Shown here one piece after another: positions 46,070 to 54,677 of a stretch of DNA of 64,000 bases. The stretch comes from Nitrosospira multiformis (GTDB lineage: Bacteria; Pseudomonadota; Gammaproteobacteria; Burkholderiales; Nitrosomonadaceae). Made by a program: the position numbers and the translations under genes. The number at the start of each line of letters is the position of its first letter. The first letter of the stretch is position 1. The stretch spans positions 62,001-126,000 of the forward strand of contig JAFKJB010000010.1 in assembly GCA_017306155.1 (NCBI GenBank). The letters are read 5' to 3'. The notes under the pieces were generated by a model, which made no database searches, had not been told where the DNA came from, and was given only the letters and a program-made list of their open reading frames with translations.

Positions 46070-47710
46070 CTATTTTTGTTTCAGCCTGTTGTACCGCTGT
46101 ATCAGGGTGTTGGTAGAGCTATCATGTTTCAGTGGGTCGCTGCTTTCATCCTCCAGCTCTTGCTTGATGCGACGCGCGAGCACTTTACCGAGTTCGACGC
46201 CCCATTGATCGAACGAATCGATCTGCCAGATTATCCCCTGCGTAAAAACGCTCTGCTCATAGAGAGCGACGAGGGCGCCAAGGGTGTGGGGCGTGAGGCG
46301 CTCGGCAAGTATCGTATTGGTGGGATGATTGCCCTCAAAACTGCGATGCGGGCAAAGCCAGTCCGGGACACCTTCGGCTTTGACTTCATCTTCCGTTTTT
46401 CCGAAAGCAAGCGCCTCGGTCTGGGCAAACAGATTCGCCATGAGAAGTTCATGGTGATCGCCTAAGGGGTTCAGGGTCTGGCAGAAGCCGATAAAATCAC
46501 AGGGAATCAATCGGGTTCCCTGATGGATGAGCTGGTAAAACGAATGTTGTCCGTTGGTACCGGGTTCCCCCCACACGATAGGCGAGGTCTGGTAGTCAAC
46601 GTGCGCGCCATCCAGTGTGATGTGTTTTCCATTGCTCTCCATTGTCAGTTGCTGGAGGTAAGCCGGAAAGCGCTTCAAGTATTGCGCGTAGGGCAGCACG
46701 GCAAGTGTCTGTGCGCCAAAGAAATTGTTATACCAGAGTGACAGCAACCCCATCAGGACGGGAAGATTCCGGTCGAATGGAGCAGAATGGAAGTGCTGGT
46801 CCATTGCGTGGAAGCCGGCGAGCATCTCGCGGAAATTCTCCGGGCCGATGGCAATCATGGTCGAGAGTCCGATCGCGGAATCCATGGAATAGCGTCCACC
46901 TACCCAGTCCCAGAATTCGAACATGTTAGCAGTATCGATGCCAAACTTGGCTACTTCCTCCGCATTGGTGGAAACAGCGACGAAGTGCTTGCGCACCCCA
47001 TCCATATCCTTCATCTGCCGCAGCATCCATCGCCGGGCGGTGTGGGCGTTGGTCAGCGTTTCCGTGGTCGTGAATGTCTTGGAACAGATAATGAACAAAG
47101 TTTCTTCTGGATCGAGACCTCGTGTAGCCTCCACGAAATCCGTGCCATCAACATTGGAGATAAAACGAAAGCTGAGATTGTGCAGGCTGTAATGGCGCAG
47201 CGCTTCATACGCCATGACCGGGCCCAGGTCGGATCCGCCGATACCGATATTGATGATATTGCGAATTCGCTTGCCAGTATGCCCCTGCCAGTCTCCATTG
47301 CGTACCCTGTCGGAGAAATCCGACATACGGTCGAGCACCGCATGCACCCCGGGTACGACATCATTTCCGTCAACGAGGATTTTTTCATTGCGAGGCGCGC
47401 GCAAGGCGATATGGAGTACAGCACGCTGCTCCGTTACATTGATGGCGTCGCCCCTGAACATGGCTTCAATGCGCCCGCGCAGGCCGCATTCCTCGGCAAG
47501 CTGCACCAGCAGATGAAGCGTTTCATCAGTGATGCGATTTTTCGAATAGTCCAGGTATAAACCGGCGGCCTCGATCGTAAATCGCTCGCCCCGCTTCGGG
47601 TCATCAGCGAAAAGCTGACGCAAATGCATGCCTTTGATTGCCTGGCAGTGAACTTCCAGCGCCTTCCAGGCGGGTCGTTGCATCAGGGGAGTGATCATGG
47701 GTATCCTCAT
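46070..47710 (-). CDS. pgi: Glucose-6-phosphate isomerase
   Basis: A 546-residue PGI. Family signatures include [20 protein letters not shown] near residue 155, the SIS-fold [29 protein letters not shown], the active-site MESNGKHI, and the [17 protein letters not shown] segment with the catalytic His. Its ATG overlaps the pssA stop by 4 nt (ATGA), suggesting coupled translation. It interconverts glucose 6-phosphate and fructose 6-phosphate. Confidence 0.97.
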   Translation of the reverse strand: MRIPMITPLMQRPAWKALEVHCQAIKGMHLRQLFADDPKRGERFTIEAAGLYLDYSKNRITDETLHLLVQLAEECGLRGRIEAMFRGDAINVTEQRAVLHIALRAPRNEKILVDGNDVVPGVHAVLDRMSDFSDRVRNGDWQGHTGKRIRNIINIGIGGSDLGPVMAYEALRHYSLHNLSFRFISNVDGTDFVEATRGLDPEETLFIICSKTFTTTETLTNAHTARRWMLRQMKDMDGVRKHFVAVSTNAEEVAKFGIDTANMFEFWDWVGGRYSMDSAIGLSTMIAIGPENFREMLAGFHAMDQHFHSAPFDRNLPVLMGLLSLWYNNFFGAQTLAVLPYAQYLKRFPAYLQQLTMESNGKHITLDGAHVDYQTSPIVWGEPGTNGQHSFYQLIHQGTRLIPCDFIGFCQTLNPLGDHHELLMANLFAQTEALAFGKTEDEVKAEGVPDWLCPHRSFEGNHPTNTILAERLTPHTLGALVALYEQSVFTQGIIWQIDSFDQWGVELGKVLARRIKQELEDESSDPLKHDSSTNTLIQRYNRLKQK

Positions 47711-48483
47711 GCTTGTTGTCCCTCAATCATCTTTCTTTTTCTTTTGGCCCTCCGCCGCCAAATCCACATGCCATAGCCCGACAAGGCATACAGAAAAAAC
47801 AGGCAGAACAGCACGACCGGTGGATGACTCGGAATCAATGCAAAAAAGAACAGCGCCAACAACAGGGCAGTGATGAATGGCACTGACTTGCGCAGATTGA
47901 TTTCCTTGCCGCTGTAATAGGGAATATCGCTCACCATGGTCAGGCCTGCGAACAGGGTAATGCACCAGGCGAGCCACCGGACATCCGTGCCCGCTATGTC
48001 AAAATCCAGCATGAGCCATATGAGGCCGGCAATGAGGGCAGCCGCTGCCGGACTGGGCAGGCCCTGAAAATAGCGCTTGTCCACCACTCCGATATTGGTA
48101 TTGAAACGCGCGAGGCGCAGGGCGGCGCAGACACAATAGATAAAAGCAGCGATCCAGCCCCATTTGCCCATCCCTTTCAGAGCCCATTCGTATATTACGA
48201 GCGAGGGTGCTGCGCCAAACGAAACCATATCGGAAAGGCTGTCGTATTCCGCGCCGAACTCGCTTTGCGTGTGGGTGAGGCGGGCGACGCGCCCGTCGAG
48301 TCCATCCAGCACCATCGCGATAAAAATTGCCACGGCGGAGTGCTCGAAGCGCCCATTCATTGCCTGGACAATGGCATAGAACCCCGCAAACAGGGCACCG
48401 GTGGTGAAGAGATTAGGCAGCAGATAGATGCCTCGCCGGCGCAGCTTGGCCTGGAAGACAGGGCGCGACTGAGATTCCTGCAT
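47707..48483 (-). CDS. pssA: CDP-diacylglycerol-serine O-phosphatidyltransferase
   Basis: A 258-residue polytopic membrane enzyme making phosphatidylserine, the precursor of phosphatidylethanolamine. The CDP-alcohol phosphatidyltransferase motif DGxxAR...GxxxDxxxD reads [26 protein letters not shown], split here into [10 protein letters not shown] and [10 protein letters not shown], around residue 60. It is the subclass II (Bacillus-like) type with about six to eight helices. The Lys/Arg-rich C-terminus is cytoplasmic. pgi overlaps its stop codon. Confidence 0.94.
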   Translation of the reverse strand: MQESQSRPVFQAKLRRRGIYLLPNLFTTGALFAGFYAIVQAMNGRFEHSAVAIFIAMVLDGLDGRVARLTHTQSEFGAEYDSLSDMVSFGAAPSLVIYEWALKGMGKWGWIAAFIYCVCAALRLARFNTNIGVVDKRYFQGLPSPAAAALIAGLIWLMLDFDIAGTDVRWLAWCITLFAGLTMVSDIPYYSGKEINLRKSVPFITALLLALFFFALIPSHPPVVLFCLFFLYALSGYGMWIWRRRAKRKRKMIEGQQA

Positions 48484-48882
48484 CTTGATGCAATCCCAAG
48501 GGGAGATAGATGTATGTTAAACGGTTATCGAGCGGCGGTAAACACCGCTGGTTGTGTGGAAAATGCGACCAGTAAAATGTCGCGGCATTGACGAGAATGC
48601 AGGATGCTGATTATGTTTGCTGTGGACGTCATGAATTTGCTTGATTGTGTACAGGATTTTACTCGAAGAAACAGAGCAGATCCTTCTTCATCCAGCGTTC
48701 CTTCCGTTAAGTGTTTAGCCCAGCAGTGTGGTGGCGTGGATAAGTTGCTTAAGCCTCTGTCTCAGATAAAACTATTTGGTAGTCAGATTTATTGCAGTGT
48801 TATTTCAGACAGCTCGGGCAGTAGGATGATTTGCATGCTACCAATGATATGTGCTCAATCTATATTGATATTCATCAATGTT

Positions 48883-48907
48883 AAGGGTCATGCAGAGCAT
48901 GACCCTT
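48883..48907. repeat. Perfect 10-bp stem-loop
   Basis: Arms AAGGGTCATG (48883-48892) and CATGACCCTT (48898-48907) flank a 5-nt loop in a gene-poor region. No T-run follows on either strand. Confidence 0.6.
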
Positions 48908-48995
48908 GAGCAGCTTCGCGCAGCGCGCAACCCGGATGTGGAGATTTTGCGCGCGAAAGACGCAGCACAACAAACGCCGTAGATGGGGTTAGAGT

Positions 48996-49050
48996 ATTAC
49001 AGACTTGTAATCATTCCGACATCGTTCTGTCAGAATCCTCTCCTTATACT
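48996..49050 (+). promoter_or_regulatory. Activator-type promoter element, copy A
   Basis: Palindrome ATTACAGACTTGTAAT (48996-49011), then 33 nt containing CCGACATCGTT and GTCAGAAT, then a consensus-like -10 hexamer TATACT (49045-49050). No TTGACA-like -35 is at the right distance, so an activator is probably required. The same architecture with identical spacing occurs on the minus strand at 54144-54198. The palindrome resembles, from memory, the boxes bound by heavy-metal OmpR-type regulators such as CopR. The gene it drives is not clear. Confidence 0.6.
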
Positions 49051-49377
49051 TTTAATTGCTATTAAAAACACTGCGCCGAATATCAATGCTTTCGGAATCG
49101 GAATGGAAATCGAAGCGTTGCCGGCCACGACTGAGTCATGAAAGTTCGCTCCGTTACCAGACACAAATGGCATAACGCTTGGTCGCTATTGAATGGCCCC
49201 GGCAACATTCGCGTTAAACAATACTCACGACACCTGTTCAGAATCAATGGTTGGCGGGTTTCTGAATTGTACCCCTGCCACTCTCTTCAAAAACTTCCTG
49301 GTCTCCGTGACGCTTGGCGGATGGGCTTGGTGATTCGATATTTATTAATTTGAATCAAGGGCACTTGTTGCTTGCTT

Positions 49378-49624
49378 ATGAAGATACCAAAAGTCATTGC
49401 TGAAACAGGCTGTAATCATAAAGGGGATATTCAGATTGCGAGAGAAATGATAGGAGTCGCGGCACATTTGCTAATACGATGTCGTAAAGTTTCAAAAGCG
49501 TTCGAACAGGGAATTGCTTACTCCTGAGGAATATGATGCGCGTCATCCAAGTCCTCAAAAGAATTATGGCGAAAGCTATGGTGCTCATCGCGAATTTCTA
49601 GAATTCAATGTAAACCAGTACTGA
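49378..49624 (+). pseudogene. neuB-like N-acetylneuraminate synthase N-terminal remnant
   Basis: The first 34 codons read MKIPKVIAETGCNHKGDIQI and then AREMIGVAAH, the N-terminus of NeuB-type sialic/legionaminic acid synthases. A frameshift in a T-run near 49470 breaks the frame. In the next frame, a nonsense codon is followed by YDVVKFQKRSNRELLTPEEY and then YGESYGAHREFLEF, which continue the family sequence (CNADVVKFQKR in intact relatives). The homology stops at a TGA after NQY, about 80 residues into a protein of about 340. It is a dead fragment of a nine-carbon sugar pathway. Confidence 0.8.
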
Positions 49625-49698
49625 CAGCGACAACAGGGGTGCCAGGAGTTCAAGATCGGCTGGACTTAAATGTGAATTTCCGTTTCGCCAATATTTCC

Positions 49699-50697
49699 AT
49701 GAAATCCAATCACCAGATCACGGTCTTATTACTGTTATGTGCTGTACTGTTCACTGGTTGCGCAACCATAGCCAGGAACGATCAGAGCAATCTGGCAGAT
49801 CAGAATCCTAATTCAATTGACCCCTACGAAAACGTCAATCGCAAATTTTATAAGATTACTGATACGCTTGATCGCCACATTCTTGAGCCGGTTGCCAACG
49901 TTTATATAAAATATGTGCCTAGCCCCTTGCGACGTTCAATTGGAAATTTCTATGATAACGCTGGTTATCCAAACGTAATCCTGAATACCTTCCTTCAAGG
50001 TAAGGTGCGCCGCGGGTTCGAGGACACGCTGCGCCTTGCCGTCAATTCGACTATCGGTGTAGGCGGGCTCTTTGATATGGCAACCCCCCTGGGATTGATG
50101 CAGCATGACGAGGATTTCGGTCAAACATTGGCAGTATGGGGTTTAAATTCCGGTGCTTACCTGTTTGTCCCTTTCCACGGACCGAGCAGCAGTCGCGATA
50201 TATTGAACATCCCTGTCGGGATGGTCACCAATGCCCTTTTTTACATAAGCAGTGCTGCAATTTTTGCACCCATTGGTGTACTGGCTATCATTGATAAACG
50301 CTCGCGATTTTCAGAGCCTATGATCATCCGCGATCAAATAGCCCTGGACCCTTACCTGTTCGTACGTGAAGCCTCCTTGCAGCGGCGTAAGCATCAGATC
50401 TACGATGGCGACCCGCCACCCGAAAGCTATGAAGATCCTTCCCAAGACAATCTCTTGGAGGAGATGCCGATGCAGTCAAAATCCCTGGCCAAAAATCCGG
50501 CGCGGGATCTCGTCGTACAGGTCGGGTATGGCGTTTGCCCGAGTTCGACTAGACAGGACGCAGCTCCGTCACTTACTGATTCTGGGTACGATTCCGCCAA
50601 TGATTGGCTGTTGCCAAGCCTGCATCCTGAGAGCGATATAAATCAGGTTGGAAAATGGAAAGAACAGGTAATGTGGGAAGGAGTTAGCTTCAAATAG
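49699..50697 (+). CDS. mlaA: MlaA/VacJ family outer membrane lipoprotein
   Basis: A lipoprotein of about 332 residues. The signal peptide ends in a lipobox (LLCAVLFTGC), giving an acylated Cys. The MlaA domain follows: DPYENVNRKFYKITDTLDRH, PSPLRRSIGNFYDNAGYPNV, GLFDMATPLGL and DEDFGQTLAVWGLNSGAYLFVPFHGPSSSRD. MlaA removes phospholipids from the outer leaflet of the outer membrane. The C-terminal 90 residues are an extension with no recognised motif. ATG 49699 is chosen because it gives a correct lipoprotein signal; the frame begins 60 nt earlier. No other mla genes are near. Confidence 0.9.
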   Translation: MKSNHQITVLLLLCAVLFTGCATIARNDQSNLADQNPNSIDPYENVNRKFYKITDTLDRHILEPVANVYIKYVPSPLRRSIGNFYDNAGYPNVILNTFLQGKVRRGFEDTLRLAVNSTIGVGGLFDMATPLGLMQHDEDFGQTLAVWGLNSGAYLFVPFHGPSSSRDILNIPVGMVTNALFYISSAAIFAPIGVLAIIDKRSRFSEPMIIRDQIALDPYLFVREASLQRRKHQIYDGDPPPESYEDPSQDNLLEEMPMQSKSLAKNPARDLVVQVGYGVCPSSTRQDAAPSLTDSGYDSANDWLLPSLHPESDINQVGKWKEQVMWEGVSFK

Positions 50698-50830
50698 ATA
50701 ATCTCCCGCAATAAATATTCAGGCACCAACAAGGTTTGCCCGCAAGCGACCTCGGTCGTGATTCCTTAACCCAACTAAAAACCAGTAAAATTAAATAAAA
50801 GATTATGAGGACTTGCCGCAAGCGACATAA

Positions 50831-51718
50831 ATGATAATAGGAGGTTCTAATCAAATTCACCTTGACCTCGACGGAGAGCTCACTGCCACCGTTTCCATGC
50901 TGCAGATTCCTTCCGTAAATTTGAGAAATTGGGGACCAAAGCTGCGTTTTTCCGCGCTTAATCATGAAGTTGAGCGCTTCCAGTCAGAGGTTGCACGCCA
51001 TCTGCGCCCATTTATTCTCTTCGGTTCCGGAGATTTTCACCATCTAAGCGCTATCTGGCTGCAATGGATTCAGAAGCCTATCAGCTTGCTCTCTTTCGAC
51101 AATCATCCTGATTGGGACGTGCGCCCTCCCCGTTGGGGTTGCGGCGGATGGATCAATCGCGCGCTTGAGTCCCGCTGGCTGGAATCAGTTCAGGTGTGGG
51201 GCTGCGGAAATTTCGAGCTCAATTGGCCTCATAATCTCTTTGCCCCAAAGAAGGCACTCCAGTCCGGGCGACTCCAGGTTTTTCCCTGGCGCGAGCGTTA
51301 TCCGAAACTGTCAATCTGCCGGGAAGGGGCGATTTCCCGCGATACATGGCGTGACACATTCCTGCAACAACTTTCCCTGCGACGGGGGCACGCCCTGTAT
51401 GTCACCATTGATCTCGATTGCCTCAATGCCGGGGAATTCCACAGCAACTGGGAGCATGGCCTCTTCACTGTGGATGATCTGGCCTGGGCGATTAGGCAAG
51501 TCCGCGAGAACACGACGCTAATCGGTGGAGATATGTGCGGCGCTTATTCCGCACCTGTATACGCTCGCCTCACCCAACGGGTCGCCTCCACGTTTGACCA
51601 TCCCCAGCAGTCTCCCGGCTTTGTTTCCGAAGCTATGCAAAATAACCATAGCGCGATCCTGAAGCTATGGCCGCTACTGGCTGGCGCCGACAATCAGAAG
51701 GCCGCCAACAATCAGTAA
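50831..51718 (+). CDS. Ureohydrolase (arginase/agmatinase)-like protein
   Basis: A 295-residue protein with the arginase-fold metal motifs: GSGDFHH (first His), SFDNHPDWD (DxHxD-like) and YVTIDLDCLN (DxD). The remainder is divergent, so substrate is uncertain; guanidino hydrolysis to release urea or a related amidino reaction is inference. There is no signal peptide. Its 3' end overlaps the facing transporter gene by 45 nt. Together with the two DMT-type transporters and the acyltransferase it may form a functional cluster. Confidence 0.75.
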   Translation: MIIGGSNQIHLDLDGELTATVSMLQIPSVNLRNWGPKLRFSALNHEVERFQSEVARHLRPFILFGSGDFHHLSAIWLQWIQKPISLLSFDNHPDWDVRPPRWGCGGWINRALESRWLESVQVWGCGNFELNWPHNLFAPKKALQSGRLQVFPWRERYPKLSICREGAISRDTWRDTFLQQLSLRRGHALYVTIDLDCLNAGEFHSNWEHGLFTVDDLAWAIRQVRENTTLIGGDMCGAYSAPVYARLTQRVASTFDHPQQSPGFVSEAMQNNHSAILKLWPLLAGADNQKAANNQ

Positions 51719-52042
51719 TATCCCCCCCCACAGGTGGGGCGTCATCTTTTCCTTGAGCGCGATACTGGCTCCGAATGCCATGAAGAGCGGACTTAGAGCA
51801 TCGAACGGGTAAAGGTAGCTCAATTCTACCTGGGACAATAGCCAGAACCAGAGGAAGAACCAGAGCGTCATCAATCCGATGCCGCAAATGAACGGGAAGG
51901 TGCTCGCCCGCCTGTCGGTGCCTGCCTCTTCCGTTTTGTTCATCGCATGCTTGAGAAAAATCTGACCTCCCACCAGAAAGGCCTGGGAGAGAATAACGAT
52001 AATGAAAAACCAGACAGTCACGCGCGCTCTTCGAGTCGGCAA
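51674..52042 (-). CDS. EamA/SMR-type transporter half, copy 1
   Basis: A 122-residue protein with four predicted membrane helices (VWFFIIVILSQAFLVGGQIF, FPFICGIGLMTLWFFLWFWL, LSPLFMAFGASIAL, WGGILLIVGGLLIVG). This is the size and shape of small multidrug resistance or ArnE/ArnF-type half transporters. The YPFDALSPLFMAFGASIALKE helix is typical of DMT proteins. Its start overlaps the upstream similar gene by 25 nt, so the two probably form a heterodimeric flippase or exporter. Confidence 0.8.
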   Translation of the reverse strand: MPTRRARVTVWFFIIVILSQAFLVGGQIFLKHAMNKTEEAGTDRRASTFPFICGIGLMTLWFFLWFWLLSQVELSYLYPFDALSPLFMAFGASIALKEKMTPHLWGGILLIVGGLLIVGASQ

Positions 52043-52434
52043 TAAGGCTCGGCGATTACCAGGACTCCCAAAAGGACAATGCCAATTCCGGCAGCACGTA
52101 TCGGACTGATCATTTCTCCAAGGAAAAAATAGCTGGCAAGAGGAACGAAGATATGCTCGATATTGACCAGATTAAATGCGATGTTGAGAGGAAGAACCTG
52201 GAGCACCCTTAACCAGAAGACAAAACTCAGGATATAACAAAGAATACCTGCTAAAACCCACCCGGAACCAAGGGTCTGAATTTCAAGCCAGCTTGACGCG
52301 CTCATCAGATTCGGCATGCCGTCAGCCGCTTTCTTCAGGCAAACTTCCGATGCAGTAACTGACAGGGCGCAGCAGAGGACTCGTAAAATGGGCAGGCCGC
52401 CAGACGCACCTGCAGGGGATGAATCCGCATTCAT
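52018..52434 (-). CDS. EamA/SMR-type transporter half, copy 2
   Basis: A 138-residue, four-helix DMT-type protein (ILRVLCCALSVTASEVCLKK, WVLAGILCYILSFVFWLRVL, ALPLNIAFNLVNIEHIFVPL-like helix, AAGIGIVLLGVLVIAEPY). It resembles ArnE/ArnF halves of aminoarabinose-lipid flippases. Its ATG overlaps the stop of the acyltransferase gene (ATGA), and its 3' end overlaps the partner half-transporter. The substrate is unknown. Confidence 0.8.
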   Translation of the reverse strand: MNADSSPAGASGGLPILRVLCCALSVTASEVCLKKAADGMPNLMSASSWLEIQTLGSGWVLAGILCYILSFVFWLRVLQVLPLNIAFNLVNIEHIFVPLASYFFLGEMISPIRAAGIGIVLLGVLVIAEPYCRLEERA

Positions 52435-53654
52435 CGCAAATCCTGAAAATTGCGAAACTTTGGCAAGACGGGGTCGTATCGCGTCGGCTCCAGGAGAGGA
52501 ATCAGGCGCCGAAAGAAGAAATTGATCATGGGGGAGACGTGCCGCACATAAAGATCAAGGGGAGAAAGTTCAAGTTTTAAGTGCAACTTTGGGGAGTAGT
52601 TTAGGGCACTGGTGTGATATTGCTCAACCTGATTTTCTATTGCCCAGGAAATAATATCCCGGAACGAAACAAAATAAAGGTGCGCGCTCAAGGCTATTTT
52701 ATAGTCCAGGCCTATGTAGCAATCGCGGAGGATTTTTCCATACAGCACGCAAATATTAAACGCAACGATTTTTCCAAAGGAATCCCGCCAGACAAAGAAT
52801 CGACCGCTCCCATTCAGCCCGGTTGCAAGTCCAGCAAAATACTCCTTTGTCAGAACCTCGAATTGAAACTTTGTACGGGCTATTACTTGATTATACAGCG
52901 GGTAAATTTCATCCAGAACAGATGTAAGGTCAGACAGGACCTCCATCGAATAGTTATCCAAACGATCGGCGTCACGGAACTTCCGGCGAAGATTCTTGCG
53001 GGTCTTATAGCTCAAGGCCCGCTCCATGTAATCGTCAAAATCGCGATAAGTCAGATTGATCTGGCAAGCAGGAAAGCTGGGAATGCGCACATAATCGCCC
53101 GAAGAAAAACAGTTTAATGCCGGGCGATAACTCGACGGAAAATCCTTGAGCACGATCAAGGATGCCTTCAATTGTCGTGCTGCCTCGGGAAGGATATCGC
53201 ACAAAACCCTCGAAACCTCGTTGTGGTCACATTCTCTTCCGGCAAGCGTTCCTTCTCCTGCCGAACATCCCACCATTAGTGTACGGAATTCACATAGGGA
53301 CGAAAGCCAGCGAGGTATCCAGGCTCCCAATCCCTTTACCGAAACCGGTAGTCCTTCCAAAATGTTCTGTCTCACCAGAAAAACGGGCTGCACATACGCT
53401 TTTCCGTCATTTTTTTCCAGAATAAGGAAATAGTGATCAAATTGCTCCCCAAGCGTGTCCTGGAGCAACAGATAATAGGAATGTTTCAGATATTTATCTT
53501 CGTAGCTCTCCTGCCAGGAGGGGTCGAGTGAATCTGGAATGCATTGGACCATCCGCACCCTTCCCCTGGTGATCTTAATATCGTCTTCCGATAAGATATA
53601 ATCCCTGCTGTAAGCCGCTGCCATTCTTTCACTGAAACCATCATACCCGCCCAT
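52431..53654 (-). CDS. FemAB/GNAT-like N-acyltransferase
   Basis: A 407-residue soluble protein that looks like the double-GNAT FemAB or BioF2-like acetyltransferase families. The N-terminal half has strands around YYLLLQDTLGEQFDHYFLIL. The C-terminal half has the characteristic SYKTRKNLRRKFRDADRL helix, then RFFVWRDSFGKIVAFNICVL and DCYIGLDYKIALSAHLYFVSFRDIISWAIE. It may add an acyl or amino-acyl group to an amine. It heads a tightly overlapping operon with two half-transporters and faces the ureohydrolase-like gene. Confidence 0.72.
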   Translation of the reverse strand: MGGYDGFSERMAAAYSRDYILSEDDIKITRGRVRMVQCIPDSLDPSWQESYEDKYLKHSYYLLLQDTLGEQFDHYFLILEKNDGKAYVQPVFLVRQNILEGLPVSVKGLGAWIPRWLSSLCEFRTLMVGCSAGEGTLAGRECDHNEVSRVLCDILPEAARQLKASLIVLKDFPSSYRPALNCFSSGDYVRIPSFPACQINLTYRDFDDYMERALSYKTRKNLRRKFRDADRLDNYSMEVLSDLTSVLDEIYPLYNQVIARTKFQFEVLTKEYFAGLATGLNGSGRFFVWRDSFGKIVAFNICVLYGKILRDCYIGLDYKIALSAHLYFVSFRDIISWAIENQVEQYHTSALNYSPKLHLKLELSPLDLYVRHVSPMINFFFRRLIPLLEPTRYDPVLPKFRNFQDLR

Positions 53655-53883
53655 TTAGTTTCCTCCGTTGGATTTGTTTTTTTGGATACATGGATTCTGA
53701 GTAGTGCTTTGAAGTGTTAACAGATACTAGGGTCTGTTAACACAAATTGCCCATGTTATTGTTTATAGAAGTTTTCTTCTGGCTCAGGCATTCCGGATAA
53801 TGCTTTAATGTCAAAAAGTTACTTTGAAGTATTAACAGGGCTCTAGTTGAATTTCTCTAAACCTTCGTGCTTCGGGAGGGTAT
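53655..53883. other. AT-rich spacer with short imperfect repeats
   Basis: It holds the acyltransferase promoter and two imperfect direct copies (53707-53730 and 53822-53846) of CTTTGAAGTRTTAACAG ending in CTAG. The first copy overlaps an 11-bp inverted repeat (53714-53724 with 53733-53743). A small decayed mobile element is possible. Confidence 0.4.
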
Positions 53884-54089
53884 TTATCGAGCGATTTTCC
53901 TGGAATAAGAATCATACAAGAGGGTGTTCTTGAGTTCGTCATGGGTGCGTTCACTGCCGACGATGTAACGAGTGATCCATGCAAAGGTGGGAAATAGCGG
54001 CACCAGTCCCGCAAGATAATAATTCTTCATATGCGCCGCCAAGCTGGTAATTATCATCATGGCAACACCTGGCAGTGCAACAAGATCAT
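53884..54089 (-). pseudogene. GlpM-family membrane protein remnant
   Basis: ATG 54089, with GGAAGA seven nt upstream, begins MILL and then breaks after about five codons. A single-base shift restores ALPGVAMMIITSLAAHMKNY and then YLAGLVPLFPTFAWITRYIV, which match the N-terminal half of GlpM-type membrane proteins (RSKNYYIAGLVPLFPTFA in relatives). The frame then runs out at a TAA at 53884, so the C-terminal half is missing. It lies just downstream of the promoter element at 54144-54198. GlpM proteins are small inner membrane proteins of poorly known function. Confidence 0.65.
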
Positions 54090-54677
54090 TTCGAGATCTT
54101 CCGGTGTGTTTTCCGGCAATATTTCAAAGGTTGTCAGTGGAAAATTATAGGAAGGGAATTCTGACGTAACGATGTCGGCGATATTACAAATCTGTAATGT
54201 CCGGAAGGAGAGCGGGTGCTCCTGGTCGGTTTCGCACCTTTGAGATACGGGACCCCCTCCACTCGTACCGATCGCAATCCCAAGACGGAGAGGAATCGAA
54301 GATTAAGGCGGTAGAGGGAATTGGCGTTCAAGCCTGGCGACATAGCAGCCTGGATGTAGCGCCTGTCACACTATATTCTGGATGAAATGGCGCACATTCT
54401 TCCACGTCTATCGAAAATAAAACTGAGTCCGTAGCGAGCAACCAGAACCCTCAGGCTTTCTTGATTATGTTGTATCGCTCGACGCACCCCCTCTGTCGTG
54501 ATGGCGCAGCCATGTAATATTTGTTCCATAATTCCCCGCTCTGTAGCTGGTCATATTCTATGCCGTCATACAGTGGGACCAGATATCTAGCCGAGCGCAT
54601 CTATGCTCGGGTTGAGCAACGGATATTGCGTGCGCAGTTTTTTGATACAGCAAAAATTCAGTCAGATAGGGGAAAAC
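54090..54677. other. Gene-poor region before dihydroxyacetone kinase
   Basis: Contains the leftward promoter element (54144-54198) and the rightward promoter area of the kinase. Short frames at 54197-54385 and 54521-54805 have no family features. The sequence is mixed in base composition and looks decayed. Confidence 0.45.
54144..54198 (-). promoter_or_regulatory. Activator-type promoter element, copy B
   Basis: On the minus strand: palindrome ATTACAGATTTGTAAT (54198-54183), 33 nt including CCGACATCGTT and GTCAGAAT, then a perfect -10 TATAAT (54149-54144). It matches copy A at 48996-49050 in order, sequence and exact spacing. Downstream lies the GlpM-like remnant with a ribosome site and ATG at 54089, the expected transcript. 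No -35 consensus is present. Confidence 0.7.

Larger units (their letters stand above)
48484..49377. other. Gene-poor spacer upstream of pssA
   Basis: Nearly 900 bp without a gene I can support. It contains the pssA promoter region, a perfect stem-loop at 48883-48907, and a conserved promoter-like element at 48996-49050 described separately. The 71-codon frame at 49138-49353 lacks a ribosome site and any family feature. Confidence 0.55.

Noticed and set aside
48604..48909. 101-codon plus-strand frame upstream of pssA.
   Set aside because: Composition and lack of ribosome site suggest chance; it runs into the stem-loop at 48883-48907.
49030..49173. Minus-strand 47-codon frame ending in IPIPKALIFGAVFLIAIK followed by RRG, resembling a VPLP/PEP-CTERM sorting tail.
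   Set aside because: Its 3' end lies inside the conserved promoter element on the plus strand, there is no ribosome site, and upstream sequence in frame is closed by a stop. The likeness could be chance.
49138..49353. 71-codon plus-strand frame after promoter element copy A.
   Set aside because: No ribosome site and no recognisable motif; it could be the target of the promoter but cannot be supported.
54197..54385. 62-codon plus-strand frame divergent from promoter element copy B.
   Set aside because: No ribosome site or domain; overlaps the palindrome.
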